A DNA stretch of 64,000 nucleotides from Pseudoalteromonas sp. T1lg88 (GCF_002964765.1 NZ_PQCF01000032.1:1-64000); one strand, 5' to 3'; counted from the stretch's first letter, positions 8,544 through 16,974 are shown. Translations and numbers: made by a program. Notes: generated by a model not told the origin, from the letters alone.

Positions 8544-8933
8544 ATGAGCAACATTCCAAGCGAGTTAAAGTACGCTAGTTCACACGAGTGGGTACGCGCT
8601 GAAGGCGATGGTACTTACACTGTAGGTATCACAGAGCACGCGCAAGAGCTTCTAGGTGACATGGTATTCGTAGAACTACCAGAAGTTGGTGACGAAGTAG
8701 ACGCAGGTGAAGACTGTGCCGTTGCTGAGTCTGTAAAAGCGGCTTCAGACATCTACGCGCCAATCGGCGGTGAAATCGTTGCTATTAACGAAGAGCTTGA
8801 AGATGCACCTGAAACGGTAAACAGCGACCCTTACGGTGACGGCTGGTTATTCCGTATTAAAGCATCTGATGAGTCTGAGCTTGAAAATCTGCTTGACGCA
8901 GAAGGCTACCAGAACAACATCGACGAAGACTAA
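8544..8933 (+). CDS. gcvH: Glycine cleavage system H protein (lipoyl carrier)
   Basis: A 129-residue carrier protein that shuttles the aminomethyl group between P and T proteins and presents dihydrolipoyl to L protein. The lipoyl lysine lies in [15 protein letters not shown] (about residue 65). SHEWVR at the N-terminus and [10 protein letters not shown] after the lipoyl domain are family hallmarks. It is co-transcribed with gcvT. A terminator follows within 30 bases, so gcvP is likely expressed from its own promoter. Confidence 0.97.
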   Translation: MSNIPSELKYASSHEWVRAEGDGTYTVGITEHAQELLGDMVFVELPEVGDEVDAGEDCAVAESVKAASDIYAPIGGEIVAINEELEDAPETVNSDPYGDGWLFRIKASDESELENLLDAEGYQNNIDED

Positions 8934-8957
8934 TTAGTCGTTTGGGCGTCGGCCCTG

Positions 8958-8983
8958 AAAAGCCCCGTTTTGGGGCTTTTTTG
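8958..8983 (+). terminator. Rho-independent terminator after gcvH
   Basis: The stem AAAAGCCCC / GGGGCTTTT is followed by a T run, 25 bases after the gcvH stop. It separates gcvTH from gcvP. Confidence 0.85.
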
Positions 8984-8989
8984 ATACTA

Positions 8990-9129
8990 ACCCCAGGTAC
9001 CTGGGTATCGGGTTAGTGTAGATGTGCCGCCATATCGGCACCCTTACAGGTTTGGTGCAATGCCATATTTGTTGGCAATAACCCCCACTAAACCGCATTA
9101 AATTTCTTGGATCATAGGAATCTGGACAC
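8990..9129 (+). promoter_or_regulatory. gcvP leader with three short hairpins
   Basis: The 140 bases before gcvP carry three inverted repeats: CCCAGGTACCTGGG (8992-9005), GTGCCG...CGGCAC (9024-9041) and TGCCA...TGGCA (9061-9077). They could be regulator sites or a structured leader. I do not recognise the conserved core of the glycine riboswitch. Confidence 0.4.
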
Positions 9130-12024
9130 ATGTCAAATGCCAAATCTCTTGAACAGTTAGAGCAGAAGCAAGATTTTATTCGTCGTCACATTGGCCCAAG
9201 CGCGGCGCAAATGAGCGACATGCTAAGTGCTCTTGGAGTATCGAGTGTTGAAGCGCTGATGGAACAAACTGTTCCTGCTAGCATTCGTCTTGAGAACGGC
9301 CTGCAAATTGGCGAAAGCCGCACTGAGGTTGAAACCCTAAGCTACCTAAAATCAGTAGCCAGCAAAAACAAGGTATTCAAATCATACATAGGTCAGGGTT
9401 ACCACCCGACGCATGTACCTCACGTGATCCTGCGTAACGTTTTAGAAAACCCAGGTTGGTACACGGCGTACACGCCATACCAGCCAGAGATCGCCCAAGG
9501 TCGTTTGGAATCACTGCTTAACTTCCAAACCCTATCAATGGACCTGACCGGTCTTGACCTTGCAAGCGCGTCACTACTTGACGAGTCAACTGCTGCGGCT
9601 GAAGCCATGGCTCTTGCTAAGCGCGTTTCTAAAGCGAAAAAAGCCAACGCATTCTTTATTGCAGAAGACGTTCACGTACAAACTATCGACGTGGTAAAAA
9701 CACGTGCCGAGCAGTTTGGTTTTGACATCATCATTGGTCCTGCAAGCGAAGCTGCAAACCATGAGATCTTCGGTGCCTTATTCCAGTATCCAACAACCAG
9801 CGGTGAAGTGGTTGACCTGACTGACCTTATCGCTGCTGTACAAAGCAAAAAAGCACTAGCCTGTGTTGCTGCAGACATCATGGCGCTTATGCTACTTAAA
9901 GCCCCTGGTAAACTAGGTGCAGACGTAGTACTTGGTTCAGCACAGCGTTTTGGTGTGCCTATGGGTTACGGTGGTCCACACGCTGCCTTCTTCACAACCC
10001 GTGATGCCTACAAGCGTTCACTACCAGGTCGTATTATCGGTGTTTCAAAAGACCGCCTAGGTAACGACGCACTGCGCATGGCAATGCAAACACGTGAGCA
10101 GCACATCCGTCGTGAAAAAGCGAACTCAAACATCTGTACTGCTCAGGTGTTACTAGCGAACATGGCTGCCTTCTACGCGGTTTACCACGGTCCTCAAGGC
10201 CTGAAAACAATCGCCGAGCGTATCCACCGCTTCGCCGATATCCTAGCCGCTGGTCTGAAAGAGAAGGGCGTTGCTCTTAAGCATGATACTTGGTTCGACA
10301 CCATTACCGTTGTTGCCGATAACAAAGACGAAGTTATTGCACGCGCACTAGCGAAAGAAGTGAACTTCGCGACTAACCACGCCGGTGAGTACTCAATCTC
10401 TGTATCTGAGACCACAACACGTGAAGACGTACTAGAGCTATTCGACATCATCCTAGGTGAAGGTCATGGTCTGGACGTAGCAGCACTTGACGCACAAATC
10501 AGCGCCAATGGTTCACAGTCTATCCCTGCAAGCCTGGTACGTGATGACGAAGTGCTAACGCACCCGAACTTCAACTCATACCACAGCGAAACCGAGATGC
10601 TTCGTTATATCAAGCGTCTAGAAAACAAAGACTTATCGCTTAACCACTCAATGATCTCGCTAGGTTCATGTACTATGAAACTAAACGCGACCGCTGAGAT
10701 GATCCCAATCACCTGGCCAGAGTTTGCAAACCTGCACCCATTCTGCCCGTTGGATCAAGCGGCCGGTTACCAGATCATGATTGGTGAACTACACGACTGG
10801 TTGGTAAACATCACGGGTTACGATGCCGTATCACTACAGCCTAACTCAGGTGCTCAGGGTGAATACGCAGGTCTTATCGCGATTCGTAAATACCACGAGT
10901 CACGCGGCGAAGGTCACCGTAACGTATGTTTGATCCCAAGCTCTGCGCACGGAACTAACCCTGCATCGGCACAAATGGCCAGCATGAAGATCGTAGTGGT
11001 TGATTGTGACAAGCTAGGTAACGTGGATATGGCTGACCTTAAAGCGAAAGCTGAAGCGGTGTCAGAGAACCTATCGTGCATCATGATCACATACCCGTCT
11101 ACACACGGTGTATACGAAGAAACAATCCGTGAAATTTGCGACATCGTGCACCAGCACGGCGGCCAAGTGTACATGGACGGCGCGAACATGAACGCGCAAG
11201 TAGGTGTAACCAGCCCAGGCTTCATCGGTTCAGACGTATCGCACCTTAACCTACACAAAACATTCTGTATCCCACACGGTGGCGGTGGCCCAGGTGTTGG
11301 CCCAATCGGTGTTAAATCACACCTAGCGCCATTTATGCCTAACCACAGCGTAATCAACGTACCGGGTACCAATGTAGACAACGGCGCGGTATCGGCAGCC
11401 CCTTACGGCTCAGCGCTTATTCTTCCTATCTCATGGGCTTATATCACCATGATGGGTAGCGAAGGCCTACGTGAAGCAACCGAAACAGCGATTGTGAATG
11501 CCAACTACCTGGCCGAGAAGCTAAGCGAGCATTACCCAATCCTATACCGTGGTCGTAACAACCGTGTTGCCCACGAGTGTATCGTTGACCTGCGTCCAAT
11601 CAAAGAAGCCACTGGCGTATCTGAAATGGACGTAGCTAAGCGTTTGATGGACTACGGTTTCCACTCACCAACAATGTCGTTCCCGGTAGCCGGCACCTTG
11701 ATGATCGAGCCGACCGAGTCTGAGTCTAAGGTTGAGATCGACCGCTTTATCGAAGCCATGGTGTCAATCAAGAGCGAAATCGACAAGATTGCTAACGGCG
11801 AATGGTCAATTGAAGACAACCCACTAGTATACGCGCCGCACACCCAAGCAGACGTACTAAGCAACGACTGGAACCGCGCATACGACCGTTTCTATGCAGC
11901 ATTCCCAGTTGAAAGCGTAGCGAAGAACAAGTTCTGGCCAACGGTTACACGTATCGATGACGTGTTCGGTGACCGTAACCTGATCTGTTCTTGTCCTGCA
12001 GTTGATACGTATCGCGACGAGTAA
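9130..12024 (+). CDS. gcvP: Glycine dehydrogenase (decarboxylating), P protein
   Basis: A 964-residue PLP enzyme that decarboxylates glycine and loads the remaining aminomethyl group on GcvH. It is the long, fused form. The N-terminal half has FIRRHIGPS and [21 protein letters not shown]. The C-terminal half has [27 protein letters not shown], and the PLP lysine in [18 protein letters not shown] (about residue 708). The end [14 protein letters not shown] is the usual C-terminus. It sits behind a terminator and a hairpin leader, so it is probably not in the gcvTH transcript. A decayed copy of its last 53 bases is found at 16184. Confidence 0.97.
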   Translation: MSNAKSLEQLEQKQDFIRRHIGPSAAQMSDMLSALGVSSVEALMEQTVPASIRLENGLQIGESRTEVETLSYLKSVASKNKVFKSYIGQGYHPTHVPHVILRNVLENPGWYTAYTPYQPEIAQGRLESLLNFQTLSMDLTGLDLASASLLDESTAAAEAMALAKRVSKAKKANAFFIAEDVHVQTIDVVKTRAEQFGFDIIIGPASEAANHEIFGALFQYPTTSGEVVDLTDLIAAVQSKKALACVAADIMALMLLKAPGKLGADVVLGSAQRFGVPMGYGGPHAAFFTTRDAYKRSLPGRIIGVSKDRLGNDALRMAMQTREQHIRREKANSNICTAQVLLANMAAFYAVYHGPQGLKTIAERIHRFADILAAGLKEKGVALKHDTWFDTITVVADNKDEVIARALAKEVNFATNHAGEYSISVSETTTREDVLELFDIILGEGHGLDVAALDAQISANGSQSIPASLVRDDEVLTHPNFNSYHSETEMLRYIKRLENKDLSLNHSMISLGSCTMKLNATAEMIPITWPEFANLHPFCPLDQAAGYQIMIGELHDWLVNITGYDAVSLQPNSGAQGEYAGLIAIRKYHESRGEGHRNVCLIPSSAHGTNPASAQMASMKIVVVDCDKLGNVDMADLKAKAEAVSENLSCIMITYPSTHGVYEETIREICDIVHQHGGQVYMDGANMNAQVGVTSPGFIGSDVSHLNLHKTFCIPHGGGGPGVGPIGVKSHLAPFMPNHSVINVPGTNVDNGAVSAAPYGSALILPISWAYITMMGSEGLREATETAIVNANYLAEKLSEHYPILYRGRNNRVAHECIVDLRPIKEATGVSEMDVAKRLMDYGFHSPTMSFPVAGTLMIEPTESESKVEIDRFIEAMVSIKSEIDKIANGEWSIEDNPLVYAPHTQADVLSNDWNRAYDRFYAAFPVESVAKNKFWPTVTRIDDVFGDRNLICSCPAVDTYRDE

Positions 12025-12070
12025 TTGGCATTATTCTCGCTGCAGAGCGAGGGCTGATTAACAAGTTTGG

Positions 12071-12100
12071 AAAGCGCCCCTGAAAAGGGGCGCTTTTTTT
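12071..12100 (+). terminator. Rho-independent terminator of gcvP
   Basis: The stem AAAGCGCCCC-TGAA-AAGGGGCGCTTT is followed by T residues, about 47 bases after the gcvP stop. Confidence 0.9.
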
Positions 12101-12117
12101 GTGTTTGTAGATCGCTT

Positions 12118-12139
12118 GTAGGTCGGTCTTTAGGCCGAC
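12118..12139 (+). repeat. REP-like unit (TGTAGGTCGGTCTTTAGGCCGA)
   Basis: The same sequence, with one extra T, recurs in reverse orientation at 18552-18577. A shorter partial copy (AAAGACCGACCTATAAAC) lies at 18495. GTCGGTCTTTAGGCCGAC can fold into a short hairpin. This looks like a dispersed intergenic repeat of the genome. Confidence 0.7.
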
Positions 12140-12228
12140 TATGAAGGGCTATTTCTTCGAATTGGCTTTGGTGTTAACGGGTACGAACGCCTTTTCAAAC
12201 TACTCTCTTGTCGGGCCGCCGACTTCGG

Positions 12229-12290
12229 CCAAGAGGAAATGCTTGTCCATTTCCTCTTGGATCTCCTAGGACACCCCCGCATTTGCTATT
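12229..12290 (+). repeat. Palindromic intergenic element, copy 1
   Basis: A perfect 13-bp stem (CCAAGAGGAAATG, loop CTTGTC, CATTTCCTCTTGG, 12229-12260) is followed by ATCTCCTAGGACACCC. An inverted copy with the same stem core and the same CTCCTAGG flank is at 15551-15610. The rest of 12140-12615 shows no gene; 12290-12420 carries further inverted repeats such as TTTGACCGTCCAAGGTCAAA (near 12360). Confidence 0.7.
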
Positions 12291-12468
12291 TGCTTGCGCG
12301 TGTTGGGGTTGCCAACACACACAGCGAAACTCGGCTATCCCTGCCTCGATTCGCTTAATTTGACCGTCCAAGGTCAAATTGTGCTACCAACCCCGCCATG
12401 CTCAGCGCAAATGCAGGGGGAATAAGGGGCTGAAAGTTGGGTGCATGCCGAGTAGTCTTTTTTTGCTG

Positions 12469-12490
12469 CAAAAGTGCAAAAGTGCAAAAG
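12469..12490 (+). repeat. Short tandem repeat of AAGTGCAA
   Basis: Two full units and a part of a third (GCAAAAGTGCAAAAGTGCAA) lead into AAGCAAGACCTGACCCC. I associate that phrase with REP-type repeats in this group of bacteria; this link is from memory. Confidence 0.5.
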
Positions 12491-12615
12491 CAAGACCTGA
12501 CCCCTAATTTTGAAAATTAAATAAAGTAATAACCAGCTATTTCCATTATTCTAAAAAGGACTTTACTTTATAGAGGCACTGAGATGACCTTTTATTTGTG
12601 TCACAAGGAATAATA

Positions 12616-13554
12616 ATGAATCAACAAGATCATACACTTCTCGACATTTTTAAAGAGCGACTATCCAATCCATTTATGTTTACCTACTTTTGGGTGTTTT
12701 GTGGCTGGAATTGGAAAGCTATTGCTTGGTTATTAATGGAGCCTCTGCGTATAAGTATTAAGTTACAGCAATTCCCTAGTAAATTTGAGTGGAACTTGTT
12801 GGATCCATTTCTACTCGCTGGTCTTATGGTTGCGTTATTGCCGTGGCTCAACTCCTTAGTTGAAGTGTTGAAGCGGCTGGCGGAAAACACCACAAATAAG
12901 CTGTTGAACAGGCTAGGCTGGAAAGAAATGGTGGCGCAGGAAAAATACCAAGAGGTTGAACAACAGCTTAGGGCGGCTAGGGCAACTATATCTGAACTTG
13001 AGGTGGCCATGGAATCAAGTCAGCGGAAAATTGAAAATTTAGGTGCAGATTTACAAACCAAAGTAGAAGAGTTAACTGAAGTCAAAAACCAAATAGACAG
13101 CACAAGAGCTGTGAATATACACAATGATGAATTAAGAAGGGATCTAGATGAATCGAAAAATGAAATAAAAAGGCTTAAAGAAAGTAATGCTGAGCTAAAT
13201 AAAAAAGCTAAATCTAGCAATAGCCATGGAAAGTTAACTTTAAATGACTCAACGAAGGATTACTTTCAGTTCTCGAACTCAAAAACAAGTTTACCAACAG
13301 CCATTGATACAATACATAATCATTTGAGTTCAGTCCCAATTTACAAGGATTATTTACCTAAAAACTTCCAGGTAGGGCAGACAGAGCAATTAATGGCTAA
13401 CCAACTACCTTCTGCAATTACACAATTGCAGCCAGCTTGGGCTAATTCTATAGCCCCTATATATAAGTCACCGTTGGACAACTTTAACAACATAGGTGGA
13501 TTAAGTAATATGGGACTTAGCTCAAATAAGAAATATCCGAATGGTGATGTGTAG
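12616..13554 (+). CDS. Membrane-anchored coiled-coil protein, unknown function
   Basis: 312 residues from ATG 12616, which has AAGGA seven bases upstream (a GTG six codons earlier is less likely). The N-terminal region LDIFKERLSNPFMFTYFW, rich in Trp, runs into a first membrane segment, and LLDPFLLAGLMVALLPWL makes a second. Residues about 90-200 are a long coiled coil (EQQLRAARATISELEVAME and following heptads). The C-terminal 100 residues are Ser/Asn rich without recognisable domain. The N-terminal FKERxSNPF plus two membrane helices recalls uncharacterised accessory membrane proteins. It begins a run of four same-strand membrane or small genes. AT-rich compared with the core genes, which fits acquired DNA. 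Confidence 0.7.
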   Translation: MNQQDHTLLDIFKERLSNPFMFTYFWVFCGWNWKAIAWLLMEPLRISIKLQQFPSKFEWNLLDPFLLAGLMVALLPWLNSLVEVLKRLAENTTNKLLNRLGWKEMVAQEKYQEVEQQLRAARATISELEVAMESSQRKIENLGADLQTKVEELTEVKNQIDSTRAVNIHNDELRRDLDESKNEIKRLKESNAELNKKAKSSNSHGKLTLNDSTKDYFQFSNSKTSLPTAIDTIHNHLSSVPIYKDYLPKNFQVGQTEQLMANQLPSAITQLQPAWANSIAPIYKSPLDNFNNIGGLSNMGLSSNKKYPNGDV

Positions 13555-13655
13555 AGTAAGTGAAGTAGATACAGTTAGGTCTTGCATTTTGCATTCTCCT
13601 CTGAAGTTATTGTATTTTAGGTATATACATTCAGAAACGGAATTAATCGATAAGA

Positions 13656-14330
13656 ATGGAAGCAATTCTTAATTTTGACCTTGAGCCAATTGCAAAGATA
13701 TTAGCTAGTGTCTTTGCTGTTGCGCTCGCTATTAGCAAAATCCATATAGATCTTAGTTCACAGAACTACAAACGAGTTGAGTTATACCAGCAATTACAAA
13801 AGCTTTGTGGTGCTGATGCGAATACCAACTTGTCAGAAATTTTAGTCATCTTACGTTTGTTCACGCGGGCTCACCTTACGAATAAAGAAATTGAATGGTT
13901 CATTTGGACGCCGGGTGCATTTCGCTACCTTCAAGAGTATGGAAAAAAAATCGAATTTATAGATATAGATTACGAGAAAGACGCGTTTAAATGGCGGGAA
14001 AAGTTTAACAGTGGGTGGAGTCGTTTTGGGCGCTTCATTTCTCTATCTTTTTTCTATTCCATCACAGGAGTGGCTGGCGCAATTCTTTATCAGCTTGCAT
14101 ATAAATACTTTAGTTTAGAAAATGTCCTTATGATGATCATCCCCATCATTATGTTTATTGCTGGCTCCGCATGTCTGATAAAGGCCTATCGTCTACTTAA
14201 TAAAGTTCTTATTTTATTGCCTAGGGAGTTTTTGGTAAGTGCAAATTTACGTGGGGATAGAATGGAAGAACACTCTAACTTCGTGCCTGTGAAGAACAAA
14301 GAAAATACACGGCGATATATTCATTTATAA
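13656..14330 (+). CDS. Hypothetical membrane protein
   Basis: 224 residues, no family recognised. A hydrophobic N-terminal segment (IAKILASVFAVALAISKI, about 12-29) is followed by a soluble stretch with EWFIWTPGAFRYLQEYG, then two close membrane helices (about 125-150 and 157-178), and a basic C-terminal tail. The layout (N-terminal anchor, central domain, helical hairpin) suggests an inner-membrane protein facing the cytoplasm. It lies 101 bases after the coiled-coil gene and 15 bases before the next gene, probably in one transcript with it. Confidence 0.65.
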   Translation: MEAILNFDLEPIAKILASVFAVALAISKIHIDLSSQNYKRVELYQQLQKLCGADANTNLSEILVILRLFTRAHLTNKEIEWFIWTPGAFRYLQEYGKKIEFIDIDYEKDAFKWREKFNSGWSRFGRFISLSFFYSITGVAGAILYQLAYKYFSLENVLMMIIPIIMFIAGSACLIKAYRLLNKVLILLPREFLVSANLRGDRMEEHSNFVPVKNKENTRRYIHL

Positions 14331-14345
14331 ATGGAGTGATAAACG

Positions 14346-14738
14346 ATGGACAAGAAGCTTATAGCCTCAGTTTTACTCAATCTCGTACTAGTTGGAGTGT
14401 TGCTCAAGGGAATGTCCGAACCTAAAGATCAGAAAGTGTTTATTGCGACAAAAGATCAAGTCGCTTGTTTGGAGAACTGGAAAAAGAAGACATACGCCAA
14501 ACAACAAATCTGGGGGCCAGAATATTTTGATGAACACTATGTGGTGTTCGATGACTCGGTTGAAGGAGCGCGCTCTTTTGAATCTGAAATTTCTGGGTGT
14601 TTTTATGATGCGACCACAGGCACAGACCAACTCCAGGAACTGGAGCCTCTTGTTAAGTTGCTAGAGAGCGAAGGCTATAAAAACATTAGCTTTTACAAAC
14701 CTCCTCAAGACTCTCGAATCACAGTGTATGGTAAATAA
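14346..14738 (+). CDS. Hypothetical single-pass membrane or exported protein
   Basis: 130 residues, no family recognised. The N-terminus (MDKKLIASVLLNLVLVGVLL) is a signal anchor. The rest is a small polar domain with two Cys (ACLENW and GCFYDA), which could form a disulfide in the periplasm, and a C-terminal ISFYKPPQDSRITVYG. It starts 15 bases after the preceding gene, with GGAGTG upstream, so it is likely co-transcribed. Confidence 0.6.
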   Translation: MDKKLIASVLLNLVLVGVLLKGMSEPKDQKVFIATKDQVACLENWKKKTYAKQQIWGPEYFDEHYVVFDDSVEGARSFESEISGCFYDATTGTDQLQELEPLVKLLESEGYKNISFYKPPQDSRITVYGK

Positions 14739-14768
14739 ACAACTAGATATAAATTAAAGGGAATTTAT

Positions 14769-15002
14769 ATGAATATCGATTTCTCAAAATACACAGTCAA
14801 AGAGCTGCATGAGGCGTGTATATCCATTGATGACTGTGCGTATCCTGAGCGGGCTATTGAGATTTATCAACGACTGAAAGCGTTTGGTGAAAGAGTTACT
14901 TCATTTCGAAGTGAACTCAAAGAAAAGCCAATGGGTCTTAAGCTTTCTTTTCTCTGGTGGAGTCTTATTAGTTATGAGATTTTTAATCAATTTTTTGTCT
15001 AA
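14769..15002 (+). CDS. Small hypothetical protein
   Basis: 77 residues. The N-terminal two-thirds is helical and polar (YTVKELHEACISIDDCAYPE...AIEIYQRLKAFG), the last 20 residues hydrophobic. ATTAAAGGGAA gives a ribosome site. The protein is unusual in ending in a tail-like hydrophobic segment. Its 3' end overlaps by 20 bases the 3' end of the gene on the other strand. No known family is recognised. Confidence 0.55.
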   Translation: MNIDFSKYTVKELHEACISIDDCAYPERAIEIYQRLKAFGERVTSFRSELKEKPMGLKLSFLWWSLISYEIFNQFFV

Positions 15003-15246
15003 ATCCATCAACGATCCAAACAAGCATTTTCATTATTAGCGGCGGTATTATGTATAAAAGTACCGGAGCTATTAGAAATCCAGCAACCTCACCTATGTGG
15101 CTATTTATGTCATCTACATATCTATCCCATCCACCATTAAACAGTATCATTGCAATGCTGAAGCAGATATACCATAGAATTAATACGAGTGGACCTACTC
15201 TTGAAATAATCCAAGTGATACGCCTAAAACCTTCCTCGATATTCAA
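14983..15246 (-). CDS. Small hypothetical membrane protein
   Basis: 87 residues from a TTG start with AAGGA seven bases upstream. Two hydrophobic segments (GPLVLILWYICFSIAMILF and IGEVAGFLIAPVLLYIIPPL) are joined by a short polar loop. It is the only minus-strand gene in the small cluster and overlaps the convergent gene by 20 bases. Family and function unknown. Confidence 0.55.
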   Translation of the reverse strand: MNIEEGFRRITWIISRVGPLVLILWYICFSIAMILFNGGWDRYVDDINSHIGEVAGFLIAPVLLYIIPPLIMKMLVWIVDGFRQKID

Positions 15247-15375
15247 AACAAATCCTTTTTAAGTAATTTTTCATTAGTTTATAACATATTATTCTTACAC
15301 GTTAGTATGAATTGTGCACTTGACCCATCTCAAGCTCACAACCACAATAACTCTGACCAAATAGCCCCAGTGTAT

Positions 15376-15484
15376 CAGCTCATTTCCCGTTTTAATTCGT
15401 GCTGGAGAAATCAGCTTTTGTTGCGGAGCGTGCTTAAAACAACGAAGCATGGATGCGAAGTTAGGTTTATCGAGTCAGGACGAC
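15376..15484 (+). repeat. Composite repeat, copy A
   Basis: This 109-bp unit (CAGCTCATTTCCCGTTTTAA ... CGAGTCAGGACGAC) matches copy B at 17605-17787 closely, including TTTTGTTGCGGAGCGTG and TGCGAAGTTAGGTTTA. Copy B has about 82 extra bases inside it. A partial copy C is at 18386. Together with the palindrome at 15551 it fills the 470-base gap, where I see no gene. Confidence 0.75.
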
Positions 15485-15550
15485 TCGTTAAACCGCGTTG
15501 AAAGCTAAGCGCAGCGTTTAACAAAAACCTGAGTTCGGAAGCAATACGAA

Positions 15551-15610
15551 TTACGGGCGCCCTAGGAGTTGTTAGAGGAAATGGGCGCGCATTTCCTCTA
15601 ACTTGTCGTC
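15551..15610 (-). repeat. Palindromic intergenic element, copy 2 (inverted)
   Basis: A perfect 13-bp stem (GTTAGAGGAAATG, loop GGCGCG, CATTTCCTCTAAC, 15571-15602) has CCTAGGAG on its left. Read on the minus strand this is the same layout as copy 1: stem core AGAGGAAATG...CATTTCCTCT, then CTCCTAGG. Outer stem bases differ between copies but stay paired. Confidence 0.7.
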
Positions 15611-15629
15611 GCCAATGCGGCAATAAAAA

Positions 15630-15650
15630 TTAACAAGACACCCACTCTAA
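15630..15650 (-). repeat. Short REP-like motif, copy a
   Basis: On the minus strand AGAGTGGGTGTCTTGTTAA. It is related to three other copies at 16106, 16281 (minus) and 16428, sharing GTGTCxxGxTAAT. Confidence 0.5.
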
Positions 15651-15716
15651 AAAAAATGGGGTAGGTTTTGCATTGTGCAGTCCAGCAAATTCACCCGACG
15701 TCTTTTATCTTTTATC

Positions 15717-16025
15717 TCAATCCTCTGGCCCTTTGAGGGTGAAGGTTAAGTGCTTGCGCATATCTTTTAGGATCACGCCTTTTTTCAGCATGGCGGCGCT
15801 TAGGCGTTTTTGCCATTTGAGTAGGTGAGGTTCGGCGGCCTTTAGTGCTTGGTCATTTTCGAATTGAAAACACAGGAGCAGGGAGCCGGGGAACAAGTGG
15901 TATTGGACATCAAACCAGCATTGCAACATGCCGGGTATTTCTGCGCGCGCTTGTTGTTCGAGTGCTTCGGCAACGTTGAGCACCAGTGCCTGTTGTTTTA
16001 GCTGGACTTTGGAGAGCTTTTTCAT
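15717..16025 (-). CDS. Small hypothetical protein
   Basis: 102 residues from the ATG at 16025. A further ATG at 16061 is nearly on top of a TATAAT box (16063-16068 on the minus strand), so it would leave no leader. The sequence (KKLSKVQLKQQALVLNVAEAL, then FPGSLLLCFQFENDQAL and KKGVILKDMRKHLTFTLKG) reads like a compact cytoplasmic alpha/beta protein. I do not recognise the family. It stands alone between repeats and uses core-like codons, unlike the AT-rich genes to its left. Confidence 0.6.
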   Translation of the reverse strand: MKKLSKVQLKQQALVLNVAEALEQQARAEIPGMLQCWFDVQYHLFPGSLLLCFQFENDQALKAAEPHLLKWQKRLSAAMLKKGVILKDMRKHLTFTLKGPED

Positions 16026-16105
16026 GGAAGTTCGAGATAAGGAGTTACGGTAATAAAGCATAATTATAACCGGGCAGAGAGCGTTATGGAATGTGGAAAA
16101 TATTA

Positions 16106-16124
16106 GGATGGGTGTCTAGCTAAT
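16106..16124 (+). repeat. Short REP-like motif, copy b
   Basis: GGATGGGTGTCTAGCTAAT. It faces copy c (16281-16298, minus strand), and the pair brackets the gcvP remnant. Confidence 0.5.
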
Positions 16125-16183
16125 GTTTGGGTATTCGCTCTAGGAAAGAGGCATTGTAGGAAATTCGGACTAAAGGCTGCGCG

Positions 16184-16236
16184 AACGTATTCGCTGACGG
16201 TAATGTGATTTGCTCTTGTCCAGCGATTGAATCGAA
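16184..16236 (+). pseudogene. Decayed second copy of the 3' end of gcvP
   Basis: These 53 bases align without gaps to the last coding part of gcvP (11959-12011), with about 38 identical positions by eye. Translated in the same frame they read NVFADGNVICSCPAIES against [17 protein letters not shown] of GcvP. No start codon or further GcvP sequence lies upstream in 16026-16183. A small hairpin (GCTCCT-TT-AGGAGC) follows, in the place where gcvP has its terminator. The rest of 16026-16443 has no gene. Confidence 0.6.
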
Positions 16237-16280
16237 GGGTAGATTTTCAATTTTTTAAGCGCTCCTTTAGGAGCAGAAAA

Positions 16281-16298
16281 TAAACAAGACATCCACTT
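16281..16298 (-). repeat. Short REP-like motif, copy c
   Basis: On the minus strand AAAGTGGATGTCTTGTTTA. It is inverted relative to copy b. Confidence 0.45.
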
Positions 16299-16427
16299 TA
16301 AGTAGATAAGGTATAGAGCAGATATTTTTATCTCGGTTTGATGGTTTAAATAACGCGTATTTTTACTCAATATGATTAACTCAAACAGATAAAACCATCT
16401 GAAAATCCGCTTTTACGAATTCAATGT

Positions 16428-16449
16428 TAGGGTGAGTGTCCTGCTAATG
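16428..16449 (+). repeat. Short REP-like motif, copy d
   Basis: TTAGGGTGAGTGTCCTGCTAATG. It overlaps the 3' end of the membrane protein gene that ends at 16444. Confidence 0.45.
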
Positions 16450-16974
16450 CTTGTTGCTCTCTGAATTCGCGGCTTCAGTGTCGCTTTGATTATTGTTTTT
16501 TTCGTTCTGCGTAATCGCTGTGCTAGCAAATACTGCAACCCATACTTTTCTAATATATTTAAGTAAAGTAATTAAAAATTTCTTTATCTTTCTGCGTCTT
16601 ACGATGATTTCACTTAATAAAATCACCAAAATTAAAGAAGTGAGAGCCGCAGCGAATAGATATGCAGAGATAAAAAGGGCAAAAGCTACCATGCCGAAAT
16701 AAGTTAGTAGGAACGGTAGGCCTATCATAATAAGGCGGTAGATCATTACGCGTCTGATTAAGGCCCGATACTTTCTATCAATCATCCAAGTGAATACACC
16801 AAAGCTCCACGCTGATGATGCAACAATAAGTATCGCACTCCAAAGTAAAGGCCCTTCAAAACGATAATCAGCCATGAAAGTTGGGTAAACTAATAAAAAC
16901 GAAAAGCCAATAACAATGTTGATTGTTACGAACATTGTTAATCGGCTTTCCAAACTCTGATATTTAAAGGCCAC
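16444..16974 (-). CDS. Hypothetical membrane protein paired with a nuclease-like gene
   Basis: 176 residues with four predicted membrane helices: MFVTINIVIGFSFLLVYPTF, LLWSAILIVASSAWSFGVF and two in the stretch 80-125. A basic juncture (IVRRRKIKKF) and a polar Asn/Ser/Glu-rich tail follow, both likely cytoplasmic. It begins eight bases after the stop of the upstream nuclease-like gene, so the two are one operon. No family is recognised. A membrane effector or anchor partnered with the nuclease-like protein is an inference from the pairing only. Confidence 0.65.
   Translation of the reverse strand: MAFKYQSLESRLTMFVTINIVIGFSFLLVYPTFMADYRFEGPLLWSAILIVASSAWSFGVFTWMIDRKYRALIRRVMIYRLIMIGLPFLLTYFGMVAFALFISAYLFAAALTSLILVILLSEIIVRRRKIKKFLITLLKYIRKVWVAVFASTAITQNEKNNNQSDTEAANSESNKH

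Noticed and set aside
8984..9129. Possible glycine riboswitch before gcvP
   Set aside because: Three hairpins but none of the conserved core bases that I know; kept only as an undefined leader.
15411..15623. 70-codon open frame on the minus strand
   Set aside because: It lies wholly within the composite repeat and the palindromic element.
16170..16370. 66-codon open frame on the minus strand
   Set aside because: It overlaps the gcvP remnant and a repeat, has no ribosome site and no protein-like pattern.
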